In this document: piece after piece, positions 31,406-39,340 of the stretch
Position numbering within the stretch: position 1 is the stretch's first letter
Layout: every line of letters starts with the position of its first letter
Assembly: GCA_910592205.1 (NCBI GenBank)
Contig: CAJVPJ010000154.1
Span: forward strand, 1-39,340
Source: Paraglomus occultum
Taxonomy: Eukaryota > Glomeromycota > Glomeromycetes > Paraglomerales > Paraglomeraceae
Direction of reading: 5' to 3'
Length of the DNA: 39,340 nt
Program-made: the position numbers and the translations under genes
Notes under the pieces: model-generated
The model's input: the letters and a program-made list of their open reading frames with translations, nothing else
Told to the model about the DNA's origin: nothing
The model's database searches: none

Positions 31406-32808
31406 TTGTTCGTCGACTAATTAGCCGAGTTTTGTATTATCGTAAATTACAGTATAACAGTTATCCTTGGAAAATCTTTCCGATAAATATCCAATATTTT
31501 ATTTTTTGTCATACCCATGAGGACTATGGCCTCGGAAAGTTGGTGTCTGAATTAAATGCAGTTGATCACAAGGGCAATCATGCTTGGAGATTTGCGTTCT
31601 TTATTGGGGAATCATTCTCGGCAGGGATCTATACCCCACTGGTTGCTTGTCTTGGGTATAGTACTCCGTATGCCCATAGCCAATCCACAGACAGCATCGA
31701 CAAGTATGGGGGCGTCTGCGCCACACTGATCGCGTCATCTGAAATACTTCCTCTTTGAGAATGGTTATGTTCGACTTTCGCCGGCGGTCTATCCATCTCA
31801 ACCCTCGCCCCAACTCCAAGCGAAACGAATAACCCGTCACTAATATTATACTAATGTGTCCACGGAATTACCACCAAATGTTGTGTTGCCCGCGTGAGTG
31901 TAACAACCTTGAGATTTAACATCTTTCAACGGAATTCGGGCTACTCCTACGAATGTTTGTGACAATGACCTTTAAAGTATGCTTTATTATACTCATGATT
32001 CCTATCTGCATTGTATATGTCTTCTGTAGATTATTATAAAATGACAGGATGTTTTTGCAATCCATCTTTAAATTCAAAAATTTAATGTATTCAGGCAGTA
32101 AAGCAATACTCCCGAGTCTATAAGTTCAATTGACAAATATGCCTTTGAAGCAGGTCTTCCTATAGTCATCTTATTTAATTGAGATTGCAGGGCATCGATA
32201 TTATCCACTTTGGTGAGGAAGATGCAAGAACATACGCGCAATCAAATGCAGAAATGTTATTCTATATGCGAACAATGATCGGTAAAACATCTTAACAGCA
32301 ATTCTACTTCATTATTGTCAATATCAATATATCAACAACTGGACGAGAACACTTTCGCAGGCCCCCTAAATGAAAGTTACAATAAGTTGGTTTAGTAGCC
32401 GTTTTTTTGATTCGCGCAAGTCTTGGGTCACCGAAATTCATATTAAAAAGATCGGCATAAAAAGATCGCTATGCTTACAAACACTCTTTATTAGCCCTAT
32501 AACCACTTCTGACTCTAGTTGATATGAAACTGTCAATAAAAATAAATGCGTCATGCAAATCTATGTGAGTATGTAGCATTTCAATTCATGATTTTGACTA
32601 AAACTTTAATGTTGCATAGTTACTGTTATTATTATAATTGATTTGATTTAATATGGCTTTTATAAGCAAAAGTAGTAATAGTAGTCAATAAACAAAATAA
32701 CTAATAATTTTTAGATTAAGAGATTTCGAACATTGTAATGGGATGCTACAATTCTTATGCAATGTTCATAGTACCAGCCTTACTTTCTATTGTGCTCCCT
32801 TCTTCAAC
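31406..32808. other. Spacer with GC-richer block and one exon-like piece
   Basis: 31540-31840 is richer in GC than its flanks and open on both strands (plus: LVSELNAVDHKGNHAWRF). I cannot assign it. A 91-nt stretch at 32191-32281 is flanked by GATTGCAG and GGTAAAAC and is open (GIDIIHFGEEDARTYAQSNA), like an orphan internal exon. The last part is the 3' flank of the RRM gene. Confidence 0.3.
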
Positions 32809-35360
32809 TCATCGGGCATATGGATGATAGTTATGAGTCCCGCGGACTTGCTGGCTGTTGTATATAGGACCGCCTCCACTACTTTGAATACCACTTGAGT
32901 ATGAACGGATTGGTCCTCTCGAACTTCCACGGCCATAAGCTGGAGAGCCAGGATGATGGTGATGATCCCTACCGCCACCATAACTTCCCTCATCTCTGCT
33001 AGGAGAGCGATGATACCCACTACTTATCCGGTTAGCAGAGGAAGGACCGCCAATGGGAGATCCTCCTCCAGCCGATGACGGCCCACCTGACGTATATCCG
33101 CTGTCATTGCCTCTGTACCATTGGTTATAAGAGCTACTGCCTCGGCTTCCGGAACCCCCATAACCTCCACCATATTGCCCATACGAATTCGCATATCTAA
33201 ATTTGAAATAAATCGGGTGATATATAAAGGATAAAAACTCATTCGTGCAGCTGGAAAATAATATGTGTTACCTTGTATAATATTGACTGATGGCATTATA
33301 GTTACCATAACCGCCGCCGTAATTACTCGGATAATTGTAGCCCGTGTATTGGCCATATCCTCCGTAACCAGAATATTGAGGCGTATAATTCATACCCGAA
33401 TAACTAAGGCTGGCATCTTTTCCTGTACCATATGGTTGTCCGTATCTTGATACCGAGGCTGAAGGCGGCATCGCCGACATGGCTGCCGCCGCCGAAGCAG
33501 CCACGGCTGATGATGAACCAAAGTTCTGCTGATTGTACATAGACTGTCGTTGCGACTTGTGCTTCGGCATTGCACGTTTTACTTCGATCTAAACAGGATA
33601 TCGGATTAACGAACAAAACACTAGAACACGACCAGAAACAATAACCACCCTCGTACCAGTTTGTTCTTAAGTTCAAGATCGTTCTTTGCCATCGCTTTCT
33701 CAACAGGTTCGGATGAGTCGAAAGTAATAAAACCAAATCCACGCGGTCTTCCCGTATCGCGATCGACCATCAAGGTCGCGTCGATTACATTACCGAATTG
33801 TGAGAAGTATTCTTTGAATTCCTCTTCATTGACATCCGGGGCTATTCCACCAACGAAAATTTTCTCAGTTTTTTCTTGTTCTTCTCTCGGTATGGCACGT
33901 TTTGGATCAATCTATATAGTATATGGTTGGAGTGGAAACCAATAATAAATTGAGCGAGGGGGACGCGATATCCTTTTAAAACATCTATGAAACAGCAATC
34001 CGATGACCAAGCTAGCTGTAATAAGAGAGTGATCTAAATATCACTATGCCATTAGTCATGAACCACGTATGATCTATAGGCGAGGGGAGGCCTATTTGTA
34101 TAGTCACAAGTCTATATCGTGGTGCGGACTCCCTCACTATACAGCCAGGTTAGTCTAACTATTTAACTACTTACTATTTTCCCATCCAACTGGTGCTCTT
34201 TAACCAATACGGTATTGACTACGGACGAATCCACAAATGTTAAAAAGCCAAACCCTCGTGATCTCCCTGTATTCGGATCTCTCATTACAACACAATCCGT
34301 AACTTCACCGAATTGTGTAAAGTAATTTCTAAGGCTTTCTATTAAATTGTAGAAGGAAATAATGATATCATAGTTATTATGGTAAGAACATACTACATAT
34401 AATTGCACGCAATTTCATCACGGCGATTACTGGTGTATGTCAACATAGGCATTGATGGCAAGACAGCATAGCGGAGGTTTATGGACACGATCAATAATTC
34501 AAACCCCAACACGAACAAACGTCGCATTTGCCAAACATTGCCCACGTTGAGATGCTTATGTAGTTCATTTATATTTTAAATTTTGTGCGTCATCCTTGAA
34601 CAACATCAAAGACAATTGGCTTAAGGGAGAATTGAAAGAAAGCGAGACACGACACCAGAAGTAACAATCGACATTGATGCCGAAAGAGTTGCTAACACTA
34701 ATTATAAGAATCTTACCATCAGTAGTTTCCCAATTAAGACCTCCTATGAACATCTTTCTACGGTAAACGTGAACGATATGGTACAAAAGCGAATATACCA
34801 AAGTAATTATGAAGGGTAGGGGAGGAAAAAAAATTAATCCTATTAGTGTGCGTTGATCTTTATCTAACAGAGAAGGAAAAAAACCTATGACAACATATCG
34901 TTCTATGTTGTTTGTTCCTAAATTATCTATCTTGCACTTTCAATATACTAATGTTAAAGGAGTCGTGTCTTCTTTCGTTTCACAGTTATCCAGCAAATAC
35001 TATTGCCAAATAATGAAAACTAGATTTCTTCTTGGAGTTATAGATTCTAAGCCACGCCAGTGTAGGGGTTATTACAGCCTAAGGCGATGTACTCGAAGCC
35101 GGCTTTGACAACTCAAACGCGCATCTGCAAAGAAACGACTTCGAAAGAAGGCGGGCCCTCGACGGGCTCTCCAGGATTCCAAAATCAGCACCAAAACCCA
35201 AACTGGATGCTTACCCTTCCTCGTGAACTGGTTTTTTCTGCTCTTGCTGCTCTGGTTCTCGCTTGACATCGCCATCTTCAGAGCCCTGAACTGATCTTGG
35301 ACGCTGTTCCTCTTGCTTCGAATCAGTAGATTGCCGTGAAGATGAACTGTCCGCAGCCAT
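32809..35360 (-). CDS. HRP1: Two-RRM RNA-binding protein, Hrp1/DAZAP1-like
   Basis: Six exons (35360-35215, 34757-34717, 34338-34175, 33911-33657, 33588-33272, 33196-32809) give 436 aa. After a polar, acidic-basic N-terminus come two tandem RRMs: RRM1 with KMFIGGLNWETTD and RGFGFLTF, and RRM2 with KIFVGGIAPDVNEEEF and RGFGFITF. The second is closed by KNKLIEVKRAMPKHK. The C-terminal 200 residues are Gly/Tyr/Ser/Asn rich (YGGYGQYTGYNYPSNYGGG) with a HHHH run and RG/RS patches, a prion-like low-complexity domain. Yeast Hrp1/Nab4 works in mRNA 3'-end cleavage (CF IB) and export, and DAZAP1/hnRNP A-type proteins act in splicing and translation. The first three introns (457, 378 and 263 nt) are much longer than others in the window and split RRM1 after its RNP2 strand. 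Confidence 0.9.
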
Positions 35361-37162
35361 CTTTCAGAGTAAAGTTGCAGTTGTTTCTGTGGGGGTAACT
35401 AGTAAGAAGTGATGCAACGCAGTAGCGCTCGTTAAGTATACAACAACACTGTCAGAGTCCGAGACAAGTAATGAACCCAGTAACACCCTACCTGCAGAAT
35501 ATGAGACGAACCTGATGATTGTAAAGCAAAGTAAGTAAAAGAACGTCTGAAAAAATACAAGTCAATATGACTGAAGCAAAAGTGTTGGTCTTTCGATCTA
35601 TATGGCGAGAGAAAATTTTTTAGGGGGGTTCTGCTTTGTTATTGTTGTCTCCCGATGATAATAAATTACTTAAAGTGTCAAATGACGTCGACATCTGCAT
35701 GGTGAGAATCCGTGACTATTTCCGTAAATAGCCTAAAGCAGCATCCGAACGTTATCGAATGTTTTTGGTGAAACCCAACATTTTGACCACTCTGCTGCTA
35801 AAATGTCTGAGCTATTAATAAAAGACTATTACTATTGTTATAGTCACGATGCACTAGAGTATGGTGTAACTATGACACTATTGAAGTATCAAGTGTCACA
35901 TGCCGCGCTGATGCATTTATCCATCTTGATGTTCATGATCAATTACTCAAGTCTATTGCATAACTCTGTTATAAATAATTGTACTTTAGCGAGCACCTGT
36001 TGTGAATAAAAGTTCCTCACGATAGTTATAACTAATTGTAATACAACTGTTATTCGATTCTATGTTTAGGGAAATAAACATTCACCCAGTTTTTTAAATC
36101 GAATCGTGCTTCCATGTTGATTACAGCCTTGGGTCTTGATAAAGCCATTAAAAAAGCTCGTCTATTGGATCTGTATCTGGCTTTGCTCGTTGGCCAAGGA
36201 ACTCCACAAGCAATGTAATATACTTATTATTATACGTAAATCACGTGTATAAAAGAAATTATGATTTGCCGATGTTTACGTCACGATGACCCGGAAATAT
36301 GAACCAAATAACGGACTCTGGACAAACCGAGCAGCCCGTTCAGATAGCATTCTTTGCAGAGTCCACTACCCATTCACCGCATAGAAGTATATTTTACAAA
36401 AACGTGATACTAGTAAATAACAAAACCGGTTATTGTCCAAAACTCATCGCGTGATAACCTTCTATTTTAGCGCCTACAAGGAATCGGGTGACAAATAGTT
36501 GTTTGCGCAAAACGGGTTAGGTACATCGGATGTAAATATCGAGATCACGGAATGTTAATGATTTTTTATAGTTACCAAACTAATTTTTGGCTGAACACCA
36601 TATACGGGCGCGTTGGATATTACTCCCTTAGTGACTTATTATTATAAAGTTTCATCAAAAGCGCGCAAAGAAACTTGTGTGCATATTAAAGGACTTGTAA
36701 ATAAATTATTTAGATTATAACCAATTTATTTGCACAAGGACATACCCACATAAAAATACAACGAATATAAATTCTCCTTCGCCATTTAAATGTTTAATAT
36801 TTGCAGACTAACGATTATCAGATTGTTACTAATATTAAACGCTTACTATTAATAACCGTTGAGGCCAAATTACGACATATTTTTACGGTTTTTGATCCCA
36901 GACACCACGTGAGGCCAGACTTCCTCAAGGTTAGAGGATCTACAGCGTGTGTTCTGTTACACTCGTATACATAACACAGTCTTAGCATCAATAATAATTT
37001 TACAAGCAAACGTTGTGAGAGTGTAGACAGTGATACAATAGATTGAATTATGGTTGTTGTTTGATTATCAAACTGATGATATTATTGTAAATACCATTAT
37101 GGTTGTTACTTTCTGCACACTTCCCCGTGCACACATGAAAAAACTTGGCTAGGTGATTATTA
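35361..37162. other. Intergenic between divergent HRP1 and SPE2
   Basis: About 1.8 kb. It contains a short open frame 36114-36218 (MLITALGLDKAIKKARLLDL, 34 aa) preceded by an acceptor-like TTACAG, perhaps an exon relic. It also has CACGTG near 36242 and CACGTG near 36905. An open frame at 35803-36009 is low complexity. Promoters of both divergent genes should lie here. Confidence 0.35.
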
Positions 37163-37163
37163 C

Positions 37164-37170
37164 TATATAA
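37164..37170 (+). promoter_or_regulatory. TATA-box-like element of SPE2
   Basis: TATATAA about 95 bp before the SPE2 start codon, followed by a pyrimidine-rich stretch (37236-37249) just upstream of the ATG. A fungal TATA at this distance is plausible but unproven. Confidence 0.4.
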
Positions 37171-37269
37171 ATGGCAAATGTTACATCTGCACAAATCTAT
37201 AACATTGATCACTCAACTGACCTCCCAACTTTAATTCTTTTTTTTTCCTACTCGCATTCAAGTCAATGA
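37171..37269 (+). other. Possible upstream ORF overlapping the SPE2 start
   Basis: ATG at 37171 opens 32 codons (starts MANVTSAQIYNID) and ends in TGA at 37267-37269, overlapping the SPE2 ATG as ATGA. uORF control of this enzyme by polyamines is known in mammals and plants. Whether this ATG is in the mRNA depends on the transcription start, because the TATA-like box is immediately upstream of it. Confidence 0.3.
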
Positions 37270-38550
37270 TAACAACAGAAAAACACCTCAGCGACGCTGA
37301 ATCATTGGAAAGGGTCTTTGAAGGCCCCGAAAAATTACTCGAAATCTGGTTTGAACCTATACCCGATTTCTTACCGGCTGATGTTAATGGTCGAAAGGGA
37401 TTAAGAAAAGTTGGGAGGGCTGTGTGGGATGAACTTCTTGGACTGGTGGAATGTAAAATATTGAATGTTGTCAGTAGTGACGACGTCGTTGATGCATATC
37501 TGTTAAGGTAGGCAGACTTATTATGTAGTTTATTGACTAATCATTGTATTCGCAAGAAGAGTGACCTCTAGTTTTTATCGCTTGCAGTGAGTCATCCATG
37601 TTCGTATACCCACATAAACTTATTTTGAAGACATGTGGATCTACCGTACTCTTAATTGCCATACCAAAGTTACTCGAGATCGCATCCGAGATATGCGAAT
37701 TGAAAAGAATATGGCGAGTATTCTATTCGAGGAAAAGTTTCATGTTTCCTGAAAAGCAGCGACCTCCGCACACTGATTGGAAGGACGAAGTCGCTTTCTT
37801 GGACAAAATATTTGGTATGGAGTAGTTTGTTGAAAGGTTGAACGTGTATTGACAGTTTTATACTGACAGTCGACGGAACTTTACTCCCTCTCTCTTTCCA
37901 ACATCACATCTTTAAAAAAAATGAAATTTTTAGGTAAAGGGGCGGCATATGTAGTAGGAAAAATAAATGGAGATCATTGGAATTTATACATGACATCGCC
38001 GCAAGAGGGCTTTCTAATCCCTGACGTTGACGTTGACCAACCTGGTGACTTTTCTGACCAGACGATCGAGATCCTAATGTCTGATCTCGATGAAGATGCG
38101 ATGAGACCGTTCTACAGTGTTAATGGCGAAACGATGTCATTAGGAGGGGAAAGAATAAACAAAGAGACCGGTCTGGGCCGGTTGTACTCATCCGCTCTGT
38201 TAGATTCATGTCTGTTTGATCCGTGTGGATACTCGGCTAATGGACTTCTTGGAGACTGTTACTTTACTATCCATGTTACACCTGAACCTAGTTGTTCATA
38301 CGCATCTTTTGAAACTAACATCCCTTATTCATCGCATGGATCTATGTCCAATCTTATTAGTAACGTTATTGATGTATTTCGACCTGGGAAGTTTAGCGTC
38401 ACATTGTTTGTTAGTGTAACAGATGGGCGAGATAAGAAAGCAGTTATTGAATGCTTGGGCGATGTTAGTGGTTACGCTAAAAAAGATAAAATGTTGTATG
38501 AATTTGATGGATATGACTTTTTGTTTGGACATTATGAAAGGTCTGATTGA
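37266..38550 (+). CDS. SPE2: S-adenosylmethionine decarboxylase proenzyme
   Basis: Three exons (37266-37507, 37588-37814, 37934-38550) give 361 aa. The enzyme makes decarboxylated AdoMet for spermidine and spermine synthesis in the cytosol. It is a pyruvoyl enzyme: the proenzyme cuts itself between Glu and Ser in LLSESSMFV, and the first intron splits the Ser codon two residues before that cut. All key residues are visible: FEGPEKLLEIWF (catalytic glutamates), KTCGST (proton-donor Cys), CGYSANG (processing Ser) and FTIHVTPE (processing His). Both introns follow GT-AG rules and restore the family sequence (KIFGKGAAYVVG at the second). Length is between the human (334 aa) and yeast (396 aa) enzymes. 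Confidence 0.97.
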
Positions 38551-39152
38551 CACATCTGCCTATTACTGTCCAGACCTGGGGAGATGTATTTTGCAACAGT
38601 TTTGGATATAGTCTCGTACATGGGAAATAACAAGACGGCCAATATTTTACTACACCATATGTTATATCGATCAAATCAAGTTATCCTGGGTAATAAAAGG
38701 GTTTCTTTTTTGGAACAAATAGGTCGAGCGAGGTTAATCTTTCACCCATTACTCTTTTGATTAACATGTTCTGAACTCTTTGCTTATTCGCTTCCTGCAA
38801 GTAGGAGGCAACTGCATTATACAATACAACTCTTGTTTGGTCATATGACAAAAAGAAAACACACGGGCCAAATGTCTGACATGACGTCATAACGATATAC
38901 TGTAGATTTTATTTGTTCGATTATTCATTTAGTATAAATTTCTGTTTTATTTCTGGAAAAAAGAATTGTCTGCTCAGTCAGTAACTTACTGTGACGCGCG
39001 AAGTATGTAATAACAATTCGGAATATTTTTGTATGCAGAATATTCTAATACTTTATAGGAATTGGTTCCTACATTCTTCGTATAGTCGAACTAAGAAATC
39101 TCACCAAGTCTTCCATGCTACTTTAGTTTATAACATGTTTATTAATGTTGTA
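38551..39152. other. 3' flank of SPE2 with a small minus-strand ORF
   Basis: A 69-codon open frame on minus (38890-38681; contains LYNAVASYLQEANKQRVQNM and LDLFVPKKKPFYYPG) has ordinary amino-acid composition and faces SPE2 tail to tail. It could be the last exon of a gene or chance; no family is recognised. No other gene is visible. Confidence 0.25.
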
Positions 39153-39340
39153 TGGTCAGATCGGAATTTATGTCAATTCCGAAGTGATATATGTCAGATC
39201 AGAATTTATGTCGCTTCCAAACTGACATGTGTCAGATGAGAAATAGAAAATTAGCAATAAATGTGACAATGTTTTATTGAATAATATATTGTCGTATGTC
39301 AGTTTGGAAGCGACATAAAATTCTGATCTGACATAAATTC
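39153..39340. mobile_element. Long inverted-repeat element cut by window edge
   Basis: The arm 39191-39228 (ATGTCAGATCAGAATTTATG then TCGCTTCCAAACTGACAT) recurs inverted at 39296-39334 with a single one-base indel. An extra, more diverged direct copy (GTCAGATCGGAATTTATGTC) sits at 39155-39174. The right arm continues with ATAAATTC at the window end, so the outer boundary is not seen. The 67-bp interior is AT-rich and non-coding. It could form a long hairpin if transcribed. Confidence 0.7.

Noticed and set aside
31601-31840. Cys/Arg-rich minus-strand frame (RRRPHTCRCCLW) considered as a zinc protein
   Set aside because: The spacing does not fit a known finger and the block is open on both strands because of its base composition.
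1-39340. tRNA, rRNA, snRNA genes and CRISPR arrays
   Set aside because: Scanning for T-loop motifs, U-RNA landmarks and regularly spaced direct repeats gave nothing convincing.

Overview
This window is eukaryotic nuclear DNA. Genes are split by many short GT-AG introns (the shortest I can defend is 39 nt), spacers are AT-rich, and there are no operons or bacterial signals. It is most likely from a fungus of the arbuscular-mycorrhizal lineage (Glomeromycotina). The basis is two lineage-flavoured genes: a serine/threonine kinase with CxxC modules before its N-lobe, and a SAM-domain plus P-loop NTPase gene of the expanded Crinkler-like type. Both are typical of Rhizophagus and relatives. The species cannot be fixed from sequence alone.

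Layout. 1-2.8 kb: a transposon end, two unassigned 5' exons, and a SAM/P-loop NTPase gene broken by an in-frame TAG and a lost C-terminus. 3.3-3.4 kb: a GGGATATAA repeat patch. 4.25-7.0 kb (minus): a four-exon kinase of about 825 aa. 7.2-9.6 kb: transposon ends, one short terminal-inverted-repeat element and a frameshifted retropepsin-like relic. 9.6-13.1 kb: NOC3 in 16 exons, whose reading frame breaks by -1 exactly on an A_AAA_AAG heptamer. 13.4-14.1 kb (minus): an unrecognised polyQ protein. 15.8-17.3 kb: CENP-L in 9 exons. 17.5-19.7 kb (minus): CWF19L2-type splicing factor in 8 exons. 19.7-23.5 kb: mostly non-coding, with palindromes and a short inverted-repeat element. 23.5-25.8 kb: acetyl-CoA synthetase. 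26.0-26.5 kb (minus): ATX1 copper chaperone. 26.7-27.8 kb (minus): tetraspanin. 27.8-32.8 kb: repeats, paired hairpins, transposase debris and a small coiled-coil ORF. 32.8-35.4 kb (minus): two-RRM Hrp1/DAZAP1-like protein in 6 exons. 37.3-38.6 kb: S-adenosylmethionine decarboxylase with a possible uORF overlapping its start. The right edge runs into a long inverted repeat.

The well-preserved genes are unrelated housekeeping functions: ribosome biogenesis, kinetochore, splicing, mRNA 3' processing or export, acetate activation, copper delivery and polyamine synthesis. Several pairs end tail to tail (NOC3/polyQ protein, CENP-L/CWF19L2, ACS/ATX1). The damaged genes sit among the transposon remnants. 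The observations most worth following are the slippery heptamer in NOC3, the repeated N-lobe-like segments in the kinase, the nonsense-interrupted NTPase gene, and the uORF ahead of the decarboxylase.
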